Positions 25,041 to 35,771 of a stretch of DNA of 64,000 nucleotides are shown here, piece after piece. The stretch is taken from the NCBI RefSeq assembly GCF_003971065.1, contig NZ_RYDV01000001.1, forward strand, positions 558,001 to 622,000, written 5' to 3'. The DNA comes from Candidimonas sp. SYP-B2681. GTDB lineage: Bacteria; Pseudomonadota; Gammaproteobacteria; Burkholderiales; Burkholderiaceae_B. The position numbers and the translations under genes were made by a program. The first letter of the stretch is position 1. Every line of letters starts with the position of its first letter. Under the pieces are notes generated by a model. It was not told the origin of the DNA. It saw nothing but the letters and a program-made list of their open reading frames with translations, and did not search any database.

Positions 25041-27749
25041 ATGTCCTCTCTTGATCAAACCCACGCTACGACAGGTCTCGTCGACGACGCAGCGCTTGAA
25101 ACCCAGGAATGGCTCGAAGCACTTGAATCAGTATTAGATCGCGAAGGACCTGAGCGCGCTCATTACCTGCTTGAACGTCTAATTGATTTGGCCCGCCGTT
25201 CCGGTGCGCATATTCCATTTTCGCCGAATACGGCATACGTTAATACGATACCGCCTGGACTTGAACCTGCTCATCCAGGCAATCTAGTGCTGGAAGAACG
25301 TATTCGCTCGTATGTTCGCTGGAACGCAATGACCATGGTGGTCAAGGCCAACAGCCATAACCCACCGGATGGCGGCGACCTTGGCGGTCACATTGCCTCG
25401 TTCGCATCGCTGGCAACCATGATAGGCTGCGGCCAGAATCATTTTTGGCACGCAGAAACTGAAGATCACGGTGGCGACCTGGTGTATTTCCAGGGCCATA
25501 CATCGCCTGGCGTTTACGGCCGAGCCTACCTTGAAGGGCGTCTATCCGAAGAGCAGCTTGATAATTTCCGCCAGGAAGTGGATGGTAAGGGACTGCCTTC
25601 ATACCCCCATCCCAAGCTTATGCCAGATTTTTGGCAATTCCCCACCGTCTCGATGGGCCTTGGGCCACTCATGGCCATTTACCAGGCTCGGTTCCTTAAG
25701 TATTTGCACGCGCGCGGCATCGCTGACACCAGCAATCGCAAGGTCTGGGTATTTTGCGGCGACGGCGAAATGGACGAACCAGAATCGCTGGGCGCCATAA
25801 GCTTAGCCTCGCGCGAAAAGCTTGATAACTTGATCTTTGTCGTCAATTGCAACTTGCAACGCCTCGATGGCCCTGTGCGTGGCAATGGCAAGATCATCCA
25901 GGAACTCGAAGGCGATTTCCGAGGCAGCGGCTGGAACGTTATCAAGTTGATCTGGGGCGGATACTGGGATCCACTGCTGGCTCGAGACAAAGAAGGCATT
26001 TTGCGCCGAATCATGGAAGAATCCGTCGACGGCGAATACCAGGCCTACAAGGCTCACGATGGAAAATTTGTACGCGAGCATTTCTTCGGCAAGCACCCTA
26101 AATTGCTTGAAATGGTTAGCCGCATGAGCGACGAAGACGTCTGGCGCTTGAACCGTGGCGGTCATGATCCCCATAAGGTATATGCCGCATTTGCTGCTGC
26201 TACTGAACATAAAGGCCAGCCAACCGTTATTCTGGCGAAAACGATCAAGGGTTATGGCATGGGCCACGTGGGTCAGGCCAAGAACCCGACGCATCAGCAA
26301 AAGAAACTCGATTTATCCGCCGTACGCGAATTCCGCGACCGTTTCAATATCCCGGTGCCCGACGACAAGCTGGAAGAGCTTCCCTACTTCAAGCCCGCCG
26401 ACGACTCGCCTGAGATGAAATATATGCACGAGCGCCGCGAAGCGCTGGGCGGTTACCTGCCTAAGCGACGCGAAAAAGCCGACGAGCATCTGAAAGCGCC
26501 TGCACTTGAAGCCTTCAAGGCGGTACTGGAACCCACAGCGGAAGGGCGTGAAATCTCCACGACTCAGGCCTTTGTACGGATACTCAACCAAGTGCTGCGC
26601 GATAAAGACCTCAGCCCCCGCGTTGTGCCTATCTTGGCAGACGAATCCCGCACGTTTGGCATGGAAGGCTTGTTCCGCCAAATCGGTATCTATGCACCAG
26701 AAGGTCAAAAATACACGCCAGTCGATAAAGACCAAGTAATGTATTACCGTGAGACGGAAAACGGCCAGTTGCTGCAAGAAGGCATCAACGAAGCCGGCGC
26801 GTTCAGTTCCTGGATGGCTGCCGCCACGTCATATTCGACGAATAACCGGATCATGATCCCGTTCTACATTTATTACTCGATGTTCGGCTTCCAGCGCATT
26901 GGTGATCTGGCCTGGGCGGCGGGCGACATGCAGGCGCGCGGCTTCCTGTTAGGTGGCACCGCAGGCCGCACGACGCTTAACGGGGAAGGCCTGCAGCACG
27001 AAGACGGTCACAGTCACATCATGTCTTCGCTGATTCCAAACTGCGTTTCATACGATCCCACGTTCGGTCACGAACTCGCCGTCATCATTCAAGACGGCTT
27101 GCGGCGCATGGTGGAAAATCAGGAAAACGTCTACTACTACATTACCGTCATGAATGAAAACTACGCTCAACCCGGTCTGAACCCCGGCGACGAGGCCAAC
27201 ATCATTCGCGGTATGTACAAATTCAAATCGACCGACGACAGCAAGCTGCGTGTCCAGCTCTTGGGTTCGGGCACCATTTTGCGGGAAGTTCTAGCGGCAC
27301 AAGAATTGTTGCAAAGCGATTGGGGCGTAGGCTCGGATGTCTGGAGCGTGACCAGTTTCACTGAATTGCGCCGTGACGGTCTGGATTGCGAACGTCATAA
27401 CTTCCTGCATCCGGAAGATGCAAAACCACAAGTAGCGTTTGTAACCCAGCAGCTGCAGGACACTACCGGCCCAATCGTGATTTCCACCGATTACGTCAAG
27501 GCGTACGGTGATCAGATCCGCCCATATATTCCCAAAGGCCGCGACTTGCGTGTCCTTGGTACCGACGGCTTTGGACGTTCCGATTTCCGAGCCAAACTGC
27601 GTGAGCATTTTGAGGTCGATAGGCATTTTGTCGTGCTGGCGGCGCTGCGCGGCCTGGCTGATGAAGGCAAGTTGCCCGTGGCCAAGGTAGCTGAGGCTAT
27701 CAAGAAATATGGCATCAATCCAAATAAAGCCAATCCGCATCACGCTTGA
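25041..27749 (+). CDS. aceE: Pyruvate dehydrogenase E1 component (homodimeric)
   Basis: 902 aa, the size of the single-chain AceE type. It decarboxylates pyruvate with thiamine diphosphate and acetylates the E2 lipoyl groups. The thiamine motif is present as CGDGEMDEPES...VVNCNLQ, and typical regions include GGDLGGHIASFASLATM, KTIKGYGMG and EDGHSHI. ATG 25041 was chosen over an in-frame codon at 24996 because AACAGGAGA precedes it. First gene of aceE-aceF-lpdA. It is divergent from a two-component system, with a likely promoter and an inverted repeat between them. Confidence 0.97.
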   Translation: MSSLDQTHATTGLVDDAALETQEWLEALESVLDREGPERAHYLLERLIDLARRSGAHIPFSPNTAYVNTIPPGLEPAHPGNLVLEERIRSYVRWNAMTMVVKANSHNPPDGGDLGGHIASFASLATMIGCGQNHFWHAETEDHGGDLVYFQGHTSPGVYGRAYLEGRLSEEQLDNFRQEVDGKGLPSYPHPKLMPDFWQFPTVSMGLGPLMAIYQARFLKYLHARGIADTSNRKVWVFCGDGEMDEPESLGAISLASREKLDNLIFVVNCNLQRLDGPVRGNGKIIQELEGDFRGSGWNVIKLIWGGYWDPLLARDKEGILRRIMEESVDGEYQAYKAHDGKFVREHFFGKHPKLLEMVSRMSDEDVWRLNRGGHDPHKVYAAFAAATEHKGQPTVILAKTIKGYGMGHVGQAKNPTHQQKKLDLSAVREFRDRFNIPVPDDKLEELPYFKPADDSPEMKYMHERREALGGYLPKRREKADEHLKAPALEAFKAVLEPTAEGREISTTQAFVRILNQVLRDKDLSPRVVPILADESRTFGMEGLFRQIGIYAPEGQKYTPVDKDQVMYYRETENGQLLQEGINEAGAFSSWMAAATSYSTNNRIMIPFYIYYSMFGFQRIGDLAWAAGDMQARGFLLGGTAGRTTLNGEGLQHEDGHSHIMSSLIPNCVSYDPTFGHELAVIIQDGLRRMVENQENVYYYITVMNENYAQPGLNPGDEANIIRGMYKFKSTDDSKLRVQLLGSGTILREVLAAQELLQSDWGVGSDVWSVTSFTELRRDGLDCERHNFLHPEDAKPQVAFVTQQLQDTTGPIVISTDYVKAYGDQIRPYIPKGRDLRVLGTDGFGRSDFRAKLREHFEVDRHFVVLAALRGLADEGKLPVAKVAEAIKKYGINPNKANPHHA

Positions 27750-27760
27750 GGGGGACGACA

Positions 27761-29485
27761 ATGAGCACTAGCAACGAAATAAAGGTTCCGGATATCGGCG
27801 ATGTCAGCGAAGTCGACGTCATCGAGATATTAGTTGCCGAAGGCGACACGGTCGCCAAAGAACAAAGCCTGATCACTGTGGAATCCGACAAAGCCTCAAT
27901 GGAGATACCGTCGTCCGCGGCAGGGGTAGTCAAGTCCATTAAGGTCAAGTTGGGCGATAAGGTAAAAGAGGGCACCGTTATCCTCGAAATTGAAGAAGCC
28001 GGCGCCACCGATACGGCCGAAAAGCCTGCCCCAGCGAAAAACAAGCCTGCAAAGGCTCAGGAACCTCCTGCTGCAGCCAGTCCGGCCGTCGCTCCCAGCA
28101 CGGATGCCGCGCCGACTGCAGCCGCGGGTCCCAAAGGTTCTGTCACGGTTGTGGTGCCTGATATTGGTGATACGACTGATGTCGAAGTCATCGAAATCAT
28201 GGTGGCAGTGGGTGACACCGTGACCGCCGACCAGAGCCTTATTACCGTCGAATCAGATAAGGCATCCATGGAAGTTCCTTCATCGCACTCCGGTGTTGTG
28301 AAGGCGATCAAGGTGAAGCTTGGCGATAAGGTCAACCAGGGGTCCGACATTCTGGAACTCGAAACCAGTGCGACGCCAACCTCGACAAAAGAGGCTGCAC
28401 CCGTAGCACCGCAGGCGGGCCAGACTGCCGAACCCAGCAGGGCATCGGACGCTGCGGCCCCTGCGCCGGCTGATGTAGCGCCAGGCAGCGCCGATCAGTT
28501 GGCATCCGTCCCGCCAGAACGCTCATCGCCTACCGCTGCCTTCGCCGATACTGACGTGCCCTTGCGCAATTTGCCGCATGCATCGCCTTCGGTCCGCAAG
28601 TTCGCACGCGAATTGGGCGTTAACCTTACACTGGTCAAGGGCTCGGGGGACAAGAACCGCATCACGGCCGACGACGTTCGTGGTTTTGTCAAACAAGCGC
28701 TGGCAACGGGTGCTGTATCCGCACCCACTGCAGCCGCGAGCGCAGCCGGCGGCCTTAATGTATTGGCTTGGCCCAAGGTAGACTTCGCTAAGTTCGGTTC
28801 TATCGAAGCGAAACCACTGTCGCGCATCAAGAAGATATCAGGCGCTAATCTGCATCGAAATTGGGTCATGATTCCTCATGTCACCAATAACGACATTGCG
28901 GATATTACGGAACTTGAAGAGTTACGCCAGACGCTCAACCAGGAAAACCAGAAATCAGGGGTCAAGGTCACAATGCTGGCTTTCCTGATCAAGGCTGTCG
29001 TGGCGGCACTGAAGAAGTTCCCCGAATTCAATGCGTCTATCGATGGCGATAACTTAGTGTTAAAGCAGTATTACCACATTGGCTTTGCTGCTGACACACC
29101 GAACGGCTTGATGGTGCCGGTTATCCGTGACGCAGACAAGAAGGGCATTTTCGAGCTCGCCACCGAAACGTCAGATTTGGCCAAAATGGCTCGCGATGGC
29201 AAGTTGTCGCCCGCTCAAATGCAAGGCGGATGCTTTTCGATCTCGTCACTTGGCGGTATCGGTGGAACGAACTTCACGCCCATCATCAATGCGCCTGAAG
29301 TAGCAATATTGGGTGTCTCGCGCTCCTCGCACCAGCCAGTATGGAACGGTTCGGAATTTCTTCCGCGCCTGATCTTGCCATTGTCTCTGTCATATGATCA
29401 CAGGGTCATCGATGGTGCGGCGGCTGCGCGGTTCAACGCATATCTGGGCAGTTTACTGGCCGACTTTCGACGCATCGCACTATAG
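27761..29485 (+). CDS. aceF: Pyruvate dehydrogenase E2, dihydrolipoamide acetyltransferase
   Basis: 574 aa. Two N-terminal lipoyl domains with lipoylated Lys44 and Lys167 (each in VESDKASM), joined by Ala/Pro-rich linkers at about 80-125 and 205-260. A peripheral subunit-binding domain follows near 277-312 ([12 protein letters not shown]...NRITADDV). The catalytic acetyltransferase core ends with [10 protein letters not shown], catalytic His547. It forms the structural core of the complex and passes acetyl groups to CoA. The start at 27761 follows GAGGGGG, 11 bases after the aceE stop. Confidence 0.97.
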   Translation: MSTSNEIKVPDIGDVSEVDVIEILVAEGDTVAKEQSLITVESDKASMEIPSSAAGVVKSIKVKLGDKVKEGTVILEIEEAGATDTAEKPAPAKNKPAKAQEPPAAASPAVAPSTDAAPTAAAGPKGSVTVVVPDIGDTTDVEVIEIMVAVGDTVTADQSLITVESDKASMEVPSSHSGVVKAIKVKLGDKVNQGSDILELETSATPTSTKEAAPVAPQAGQTAEPSRASDAAAPAPADVAPGSADQLASVPPERSSPTAAFADTDVPLRNLPHASPSVRKFARELGVNLTLVKGSGDKNRITADDVRGFVKQALATGAVSAPTAAASAAGGLNVLAWPKVDFAKFGSIEAKPLSRIKKISGANLHRNWVMIPHVTNNDIADITELEELRQTLNQENQKSGVKVTMLAFLIKAVVAALKKFPEFNASIDGDNLVLKQYYHIGFAADTPNGLMVPVIRDADKKGIFELATETSDLAKMARDGKLSPAQMQGGCFSISSLGGIGGTNFTPIINAPEVAILGVSRSSHQPVWNGSEFLPRLILPLSLSYDHRVIDGAAAARFNAYLGSLLADFRRIAL

Positions 29486-29493
29486 GAGCTGAT

Positions 29494-31296
29494 ATGAGCA
29501 CAATTGAATTGAAAGTGCCCGATATCGGCGACGTGGATGAAGTCGCAGTTATCGAAGTTCTGATTGCCGTTGGCGATACCATTCAGAAAGAACAAAGCCT
29601 TATCACCGTCGAATCCGACAAGGCTTCCATGGAAATCCCGGCTGCACAGTCTGGGGTGGTAAAGGCCTTACTCGTTAAAGTGGGCGACAAGGTGACAGAA
29701 GGGTCGGCCATTGTGGAAATCGAGTCGGCCGATACGGGGACTGGCACCGATGAACGGGCAACGGCAAGCAAACCTGCCCCTGCTGCTAAGGCCGATGCGC
29801 CTGCGGCTCAGACAACCGCGCAGCCGGCGTCGACAGACAATGCCGCTTTGTCCACATCGGCGGCCAGTTTCAGCGGGACGGCCGACGCTCAATTTGATGT
29901 GCTGGTGCTGGGCGCTGGCCCGGGCGGTTATTCCGCCGCTTTCCGCGCTGCTGATCTTGGCTTGAAAGTGGTGCTGGTAGAGCGTTATTCCACATTGGGT
30001 GGGGTATGTCTTAACGTAGGGTGCATTCCTTCTAAGGCATTGCTTCATACGGCAGCCGTTCTTGAAGAAGCTAAGTCTCTGGGCACACACGGAATCACCT
30101 TCGGCGAGCCGAAGATCGATCTGGACGCCGTACGTGCATACAAAGATGGGGTGGTGGCGAAGCTGACCGGCGGACTCGCCGGAATGGCGCGCGCTCGCAA
30201 GGTGACTGTACTGACCGGCGTCGGCCAGTTTGCCGATCCCCATCACCTCTCGGTGCAGGGAACCGACGGCGCTATTCAAACCATTAAGTTCGCTTCCGCC
30301 GTCATTGCGGCCGGTAGCCAGTCTGTCAAGCTGCCTTTCCTTCCGGACGACAGTCGTGTCGTCGATTCTACTGGCGCCTTGTTGTTGTCCGGCATCCCAA
30401 AAAAGATGCTGATCGTTGGCGGCGGTATTATCGGCCTTGAAATGGGCACGGTATATTCGGCTCTAGGATCCCGTCTCGATGTGGTCGAAATGCAAAGTGG
30501 CCTGATGCTGGGGGCCGATCGCGACCTGGTGAAGGTCTGGCAGAAAATGAACGCCAAACGCTTCGATCAGATCATGCTTGACACCAAAACCGTAGGTGCT
30601 GAAGCTCGGGGGGATGGCATCTGGGTAACTTTTGAAGGCAAAAATGCACCTAAGGAGGCTCAGCGCTACGATCTCGTGCTGCAGGCGGTAGGCCGGGTTC
30701 CTAACGGCAATAAAATCGCCGCCGACAAGGCCGGGGTGGCGGTCACCGAGCGAGGCTTCATACAGGTCGACAAGCAAATGCGCACGAATGTGCCGCATAT
30801 ATACGCCATTGGCGACATAATCGGTCAGCCCATGCTTGCTCATAAGGCTGTGCACGAGGGTCACGTTGCAGCAGAAGTCATTGCTGGCGCAAAAAGCTTC
30901 TTCGACGCCCGCGTGATCCCGTCTGTCGCGTATACAGATCCGGAAGTAGCGTGGGTGGGGCTTACCGAAGACGACGCTAAAAAAGAAGGTATTGCCATTG
31001 AACGAGGCCTATTCCCATGGGCGGCGTCTGGTCGCGCAATTGCCAACGGTCGTGATGAGGGCTTCACCAAGCTGTTATTCGATGCCGAGTCACACCGAAT
31101 TCTCGGCGGGGCCATCGTTGGCACTCATGCTGGCGATCTTATCGGCGAGGTGGCATTGGCTATCGAAATGGGCGCCGATGCCGTTGATATCGGTAAGACG
31201 ATTCATCCTCATCCAACCCTTGGCGAGTCGATAGGAATGGCTGCCGAAGTGGCGGAAGGCAGCTGCACCGATCTACCTCCGGTGCGCCGTAAGTAA
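29494..31296 (+). CDS. lpdA: Dihydrolipoamide dehydrogenase (E3) with N-terminal lipoyl domain
   Basis: 600 aa, about 125 more than ordinary E3, because residues 1-80 form a lipoyl domain (Lys43 in VESDKASME) joined by an Ala/Pro/Thr linker to a complete flavoprotein. FAD loop [12 protein letters not shown] (139-150), redox Cys172/Cys177 in [16 protein letters not shown] loop [14 protein letters not shown], and C-terminal HPTLGE (His573, Glu578). It reoxidises dihydrolipoyl groups with NAD. Lipoyl-bearing E3 is known in Neisseria and in other betaproteobacterial complexes. It lies 8 bases after aceF, with AGGAG before the ATG. Confidence 0.96.
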   Translation: MSTIELKVPDIGDVDEVAVIEVLIAVGDTIQKEQSLITVESDKASMEIPAAQSGVVKALLVKVGDKVTEGSAIVEIESADTGTGTDERATASKPAPAAKADAPAAQTTAQPASTDNAALSTSAASFSGTADAQFDVLVLGAGPGGYSAAFRAADLGLKVVLVERYSTLGGVCLNVGCIPSKALLHTAAVLEEAKSLGTHGITFGEPKIDLDAVRAYKDGVVAKLTGGLAGMARARKVTVLTGVGQFADPHHLSVQGTDGAIQTIKFASAVIAAGSQSVKLPFLPDDSRVVDSTGALLLSGIPKKMLIVGGGIIGLEMGTVYSALGSRLDVVEMQSGLMLGADRDLVKVWQKMNAKRFDQIMLDTKTVGAEARGDGIWVTFEGKNAPKEAQRYDLVLQAVGRVPNGNKIAADKAGVAVTERGFIQVDKQMRTNVPHIYAIGDIIGQPMLAHKAVHEGHVAAEVIAGAKSFFDARVIPSVAYTDPEVAWVGLTEDDAKKEGIAIERGLFPWAASGRAIANGRDEGFTKLLFDAESHRILGGAIVGTHAGDLIGEVALAIEMGADAVDIGKTIHPHPTLGESIGMAAEVAEGSCTDLPPVRRK

Positions 31297-31312
31297 GCAT
31301 TACGCGGTTGGC

Positions 31313-31341
31313 GGCGGGCCCTGAATTTATCGGGGCCCGCC
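31313..31341 (+). terminator. Hairpin at the end of the pyruvate dehydrogenase operon
   Basis: Perfect 9-bp GC-rich stem GGCGGGCCC / GGGCCCGCC (31313-31321 with 31333-31341), 11-base loop, 16 bases after the lpdA stop. No T run follows, so it is not a standard intrinsic terminator. It may pause polymerase or protect the 3' end of the message. Confidence 0.5.
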
Positions 31342-31439
31342 CCAAGAATACCGGGGTGACACTGCGGCTTGCCACGAGTAGGGCGCCGCTATAAATGTTA
31401 TCATTGGGCTCTGCCGTCGGTACTTCTATAAGCGTCCAT

Positions 31440-32858
31440 ATGCCCCGTCTTGAACCCAGTAATTCTTCCACCTTGCAGGAGTGGTTAGCTTATCTGGAAA
31501 CCCTGCATCGCACCTCAATCGACATGGGCCTTGATCGGGTTCGCGCAGTCGCCGCCAAGCTGAATTTGCAACTTCCGTTTATCAAAATTACGGTGGGTGG
31601 CACCAACGGGAAGGGCTCCACGTGCGCCATGCTCGAAGCGATCTTGCTAGCGTCGGGGTATAAGGTAGGGCTTTATACCTCTCCGCATCTCGTCGACTTC
31701 AACGAGCGAATCCGCGTAAACGGTGAATACGCCAGCGATCAGCAAATCATTGACCAATTCCACAAAATCGAATCGACGCGGGGCGAGATATCCCTGAGCT
31801 ATTTCGAATACACGACATTGGCTGCATTGATACTGTTCGAGAATCAAAAGCTTGATGTCGTAGTACTGGAGATTGGCCTGGGCGGGCGTCTTGATGCCGT
31901 TAATCTGGTTGACGCCGATTGCGCCATCATTACCAGCGTTGATATCGACCATACCGCGTACCTTGGCGACACACGCGAAAAAATAGGATGGGAGAAAGCT
32001 CATATTTTCAGGGCAGGGCGACCTGCCATATGCGCCGACCCGGTACCTCCACAGACGCTTATCGATTACGCAGCCGAGATCGGAGCCGACCTCTGGCTCT
32101 TCGGAAAAGATTTCAACTATTCCGGGGATCGCCTTCAATGGGCTTACGGCGGCCGTTCCCAACGCCGTAGCGGTATTGCCTATCCCGCCTTGCGCGGTGC
32201 CAATCAATTATTGAACGCAAGCGCCGCGCTTGCGGCACTTGAAGCTTTGCGGCCAAAATTGGCCGTTCCCCAGCAGGCGGTGCGCATCGGGCTTGCACAG
32301 GTCTCTTTGCCTGGGCGTTTGCAAATCATTCCCGGCACTCCCGCCATTGTTCTCGACGTCGCGCACAACCCACATGCCGCGGCCGCGCTAGGGCAGAACC
32401 TGGATGGCATGGCGTATTATCCATACACCCATGCCGTGGTTGGCATGCTGAACGATAAAGATGTTGCTGGCGTTATCGCTAAACTTGCGACCCGCGTCGA
32501 CCATTGGTATTGCGCAGGCGTCGAGGGGCCCCGCGGTATGTCAGGTGAGGCTCTGGCCGATATAGTGCGTCAAGTGGTGACCACATCCGCCGCTAAAACC
32601 ATAGCTCCCGCCCAACCGCTGAATAGTGCGCCGTTTGAATCAGCAAAGCAGGGGATAGCCCCGCATAGACCAGGCGTTCGCCCCGGAATCGTGTCTTCGG
32701 TATCTCCAGACGCCGTCACCGTTTCAAGTTTTGATAATCCGGTACATGCGTTTACAGCAGCACGAGAACAGGCCTCCGACAATGATAGAATTGTTGTATT
32801 CGGTTCTTTTTCGACTGTTGGCCCCGTCCTCAGCGAATTGGGGCGCAAAGTCGAATAG
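31440..32858 (+). CDS. folC: Bifunctional folylpolyglutamate/dihydrofolate synthase
   Basis: 472 aa. It adds Glu to dihydropteroate and then polyglutamates to folates. The ATP loop GGTNGKGSTCAMLE (Gly54 onward), the SPHLVDFNERIRV segment, EIGLGGRLDAVNLVDAD and VLDVAHNPHAA are all typical. A Pro/Ala/Ser-rich stretch of about 45 residues (about 381-425) interrupts the C-terminal domain before the conserved NDRIVVFGSF and is not part of the usual fold. The start at 31440 (MPRLEPSNSS) was preferred to an in-frame codon at 31395, though no strong ribosome binding site is seen. It heads a folC-SPOR-cvpA-purF run; accD, often upstream of folC elsewhere, is absent. Confidence 0.94.
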   Translation: MPRLEPSNSSTLQEWLAYLETLHRTSIDMGLDRVRAVAAKLNLQLPFIKITVGGTNGKGSTCAMLEAILLASGYKVGLYTSPHLVDFNERIRVNGEYASDQQIIDQFHKIESTRGEISLSYFEYTTLAALILFENQKLDVVVLEIGLGGRLDAVNLVDADCAIITSVDIDHTAYLGDTREKIGWEKAHIFRAGRPAICADPVPPQTLIDYAAEIGADLWLFGKDFNYSGDRLQWAYGGRSQRRSGIAYPALRGANQLLNASAALAALEALRPKLAVPQQAVRIGLAQVSLPGRLQIIPGTPAIVLDVAHNPHAAAALGQNLDGMAYYPYTHAVVGMLNDKDVAGVIAKLATRVDHWYCAGVEGPRGMSGEALADIVRQVVTTSAAKTIAPAQPLNSAPFESAKQGIAPHRPGVRPGIVSSVSPDAVTVSSFDNPVHAFTAAREQASDNDRIVVFGSFSTVGPVLSELGRKVE

Positions 32859-32906
32859 TTTCCGTCCGCTTTGCTGTCAGAGTTCACCAAAATAGGTTTT
32901 TGCTCA

Positions 32907-33719
32907 ATGGGATTGTTCTCTCGTAACGAGTCCGCCGCGGGATCCGGGCGACGTCCGGTGTCACGTTCATCTCAATCCAGCGAAGCGCAAGCTGGCGAGC
33001 TGCGCGGCCGCGCCCGTCGCCGTCTCATCGGCGCGCTGGCACTGGTTCTGGCTGCAGTAATTATCGTGCCGATGTTATTTGATTCTTCGGCCCCGCCCGA
33101 CCAGATCAGCACGCCGGTTGTTGTTCCCGCCATTGTTCCGCCCGCGCCCGATACCAGCGTAGGCGTAGCGATCGCACCGTCTGAACCCACAACGGATCAG
33201 GCAGCAAGCGTCAACCTCACCACCCCCGGAACCGCTACAGGCCAAACCGCTGGCGAGGGCACTGTGGCAACCCCCTCAACCCTGCCTGACACTGGCGTAT
33301 CTGCCGCGGCACCGCCCGTTCCTTCAGTGGCGGCGCCTGAGCCCGCTCCAAAGCCTAAAGCCACTGAGAAACCCGTAGCCAAGCCGGAGCCCAAGCCTGC
33401 TGCCGAACGAACCGACGATGGATCGGTTGCGATTGCGTTACTTGAAGGCCGTACACCAAGCAAGCCCGTCAAGGCAGCCAGCAAGGGCAGTTTCACCTTA
33501 CAGATCGCAGCTTACACCAGCGACAAAGATGCTCAGACTCGTCGCGAACGCCTTGTGGCGGCCGGCGTGACCAACACCTATGTAGAGAACGCCGTGTCCG
33601 GCGGAAAGACAACCTATCGCCTGCGTGTGGGGCCGTTTCCTACACGCGAAGCAGCCCAGGCCGCCCAAGCTCGTCTACGCGCACTGGGTTACGACAACGG
33701 ATTCATCTCCACTAAGTGA
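32907..33719 (+). CDS. SPOR-domain cell division protein, DedD-like
   Basis: 270 aa. A short cytoplasmic part with RGRARRRL, one membrane segment (about 40-58, IGALALVLAAVIIVPMLF), a long periplasmic Pro/Ala/Thr/Lys linker (about 60-190), and a C-terminal SPOR domain (about 193-270: FTLQIAAYTSDKDAQTRRERL...RLRVGPFPTREAAQAA). SPOR domains bind denuded glycan strands at the septum, placing the protein at the division site. Its position between folC and cvpA matches dedD in other proteobacteria. The start at 32907 gives MGLFSRN, common in the family. The stop overlaps the cvpA start. Confidence 0.88.
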   Translation: MGLFSRNESAAGSGRRPVSRSSQSSEAQAGELRGRARRRLIGALALVLAAVIIVPMLFDSSAPPDQISTPVVVPAIVPPAPDTSVGVAIAPSEPTTDQAASVNLTTPGTATGQTAGEGTVATPSTLPDTGVSAAAPPVPSVAAPEPAPKPKATEKPVAKPEPKPAAERTDDGSVAIALLEGRTPSKPVKAASKGSFTLQIAAYTSDKDAQTRRERLVAAGVTNTYVENAVSGGKTTYRLRVGPFPTREAAQAAQARLRALGYDNGFISTK

Positions 33720-34204
33720 CCAGCTTCGACTATATCGTGTTGGCAGTCCTTGGAGTGTCAGCATTACTAGGCCTGCTGCGTGGCTTGGTCAAGGAAGTGC
33801 TTTCGCTTATCGCCTATGTTGTCGCATTTCTTGCAGGCATCTGGTGGGGACCCATCGTTTCGATATGGCTGACTCCCTATATTGAAAACTCTTTATTACG
33901 TACCGGCGTTGCCTACGGCACGGTGTTTGTGGTCGTCTTATTGCTCGTTGGCCTTGTTAACATCACGCTTGGCACGCTGATAAAGAAAACCGGACTTACG
34001 CCAGCAGATCATGGTCTGGGCGCTGTATTCGGTTTAATGCGCGGCGCGCTGGTGGTGCTTGTACTGGTGGGTCTTGCCGGTTATACCGACTTGCCCAAAG
34101 AACCGTGGTGGCAAGATGCCCGCTTATCGCGGACGGTGGTAATGAGCATCCAGGAAATAAAACTTTTATTACCGCCATCGCTCGCGTCGTGGTTACCATA
34201 TTGA
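33716..34204 (+). CDS. cvpA: CvpA family membrane protein
   Basis: 162 aa with four hydrophobic segments, the colicin V production protein family. Typical motifs are [20 protein letters not shown] at the start and the [12 protein letters not shown] region near the end. It is needed for colicin V export and for envelope homeostasis in other bacteria; its molecular function is uncertain. It starts with GTG at 33716, overlapping the SPOR gene stop by 4 bases, and lies 22 bases before purF, the classic cvpA-purF pairing. Confidence 0.9.
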   Translation: MTSFDYIVLAVLGVSALLGLLRGLVKEVLSLIAYVVAFLAGIWWGPIVSIWLTPYIENSLLRTGVAYGTVFVVVLLLVGLVNITLGTLIKKTGLTPADHGLGAVFGLMRGALVVLVLVGLAGYTDLPKEPWWQDARLSRTVVMSIQEIKLLLPPSLASWLPY

Positions 34205-34226
34205 TCGAACTCACAGGAACAGAAAA

Positions 34227-35726
34227 ATGTGTGGAATAGTTGGGGTCGCTGCATCCGGCCCCGTGAATCAATTGATTTACGATAGTCTTCTGCTGCTGCA
34301 GCATCGTGGCCAGGATGCTGCCGGAATTGCAACGTCGCACGACCAGTTTTTTAATATGTACAAAGCGCACGGTCTCGTGCGCGACGTATTCCGCACACGC
34401 AATATGCGATCTTTGCCAGGTAACAGCGGCCTGGGCCAGGTCAGGTATCCCACCGCCGGTTCCAGCGATAGTGTCGACGAAGCTCAACCATTCTATGTAA
34501 ATGCCCCATTTGGAATTACCTTTGTCCATAACGGCAACCTGACCAATTGGCGCGAGTTGCGGGAAGCCTTGTTCAAGGTAGACAGGCGCCACATCAACAC
34601 AAATTCCGATTCCGAAGTCCTGTTGAATGTTTTTGCCAACGAGCTTCAACTAGCCGCTAACGGCGGCTCACTAGACGAAGACGCGATTTTTGCAGCCGTT
34701 TCATCGGTGCATAGGCGCGCAAGGGGCGCGTACGCCGTCATTGCCCAAATTGCCAATTACGGGATGGTGGCGTTCCGCGACCCGTTCGGCATCCGGCCCT
34801 TATGCCTGGGTTCGATTAGCACCAGCAGTGGCACCGAATGGATGTTGGCTTCCGAGTCTGTTGCCTTGACCGGATGCGGCTTTACTCTGGTACGCGACGT
34901 AGAGCCGGGCGAGGCGATTTTCATCGACCTGGACGGAAATATGGTTAGCCGGCAATGTGCTGATAATCCCGCGCTGACGCCGTGCGTATTTGAATATGTG
35001 TATTTCGCTCGTCCTGATACGCTGATGGATGGTGTCTCGATCTACGATGCGCGCTTGAATATGGGTGAATATCTGGGCGATAACGTGGCAAAGGCGCTAC
35101 GTTTAGGCGAGATCGACGTCGTAATGCCGATTCCGGACTCATCCCGCCCCTCGGCCATGCAACTTGCGGCCAGATTGGATCTAAGCTATCGGGAAGGTTT
35201 TATTAAGAACCGATACATAGGCCGAACGTTCATTATGCCGGGCCAAGCGGTACGCAAGAAATCCGTACGTCAAAAGCTCAGTGCCATCGACATGGAATTC
35301 CGGGGAAAAAATGTTCTACTGGTCGACGATTCCATTGTGCGGGGCACGACCAGCCGCGAAATTGTTGACATGGCCCGCGCCGCTGGCGCCAATAAAGTCT
35401 ACTTTGCGTCGGCTGCACCGGCTGTTCGGTTTCCAAATGTTTACGGGATCGACATGCCGACCCAAAGCGAACTGATTGCGACTGGGCGGGATACCGAACA
35501 GGTTGCGCGCGAGATCGGCGCTGACGGCCTGGTGTATCAGGAATTGTCCGATCTGGAGCAGTCAATTCGGGACCTTAACCCCAAAATTAAGAGTTTTGAA
35601 TCATCGTGTTTTAACGGCCGTTACGTTACCGGCGACATCGACGAAGCATACCTCGAGCGATTGAGTCTGACTCGCGGACTTCGTCCAGCTGCAGGGGAAA
35701 TGGCGACCAGCTCGGCCGAACAGTAA
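34227..35726 (+). CDS. purF: Amidophosphoribosyltransferase
   Basis: 499 aa. First committed step of purine synthesis: PRPP plus glutamine gives phosphoribosylamine. The N-terminal nucleophile glutaminase begins MCGIVGVAA (Cys2 exposed after Met removal). The PRPP-binding motif [14 protein letters not shown] is at about 362-375, and the segment [13 protein letters not shown] marks the phosphoribosyltransferase domain. CAGGAA precedes the ATG. Last gene of the folC-SPOR-cvpA-purF run. Confidence 0.97.
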   Translation: MCGIVGVAASGPVNQLIYDSLLLLQHRGQDAAGIATSHDQFFNMYKAHGLVRDVFRTRNMRSLPGNSGLGQVRYPTAGSSDSVDEAQPFYVNAPFGITFVHNGNLTNWRELREALFKVDRRHINTNSDSEVLLNVFANELQLAANGGSLDEDAIFAAVSSVHRRARGAYAVIAQIANYGMVAFRDPFGIRPLCLGSISTSSGTEWMLASESVALTGCGFTLVRDVEPGEAIFIDLDGNMVSRQCADNPALTPCVFEYVYFARPDTLMDGVSIYDARLNMGEYLGDNVAKALRLGEIDVVMPIPDSSRPSAMQLAARLDLSYREGFIKNRYIGRTFIMPGQAVRKKSVRQKLSAIDMEFRGKNVLLVDDSIVRGTTSREIVDMARAAGANKVYFASAAPAVRFPNVYGIDMPTQSELIATGRDTEQVAREIGADGLVYQELSDLEQSIRDLNPKIKSFESSCFNGRYVTGDIDEAYLERLSLTRGLRPAAGEMATSSAEQ

Positions 35727-35771
35727 CGTAAGGCGTATTGCATTCCTTAAATAAACATTAGGGGGACGCAA

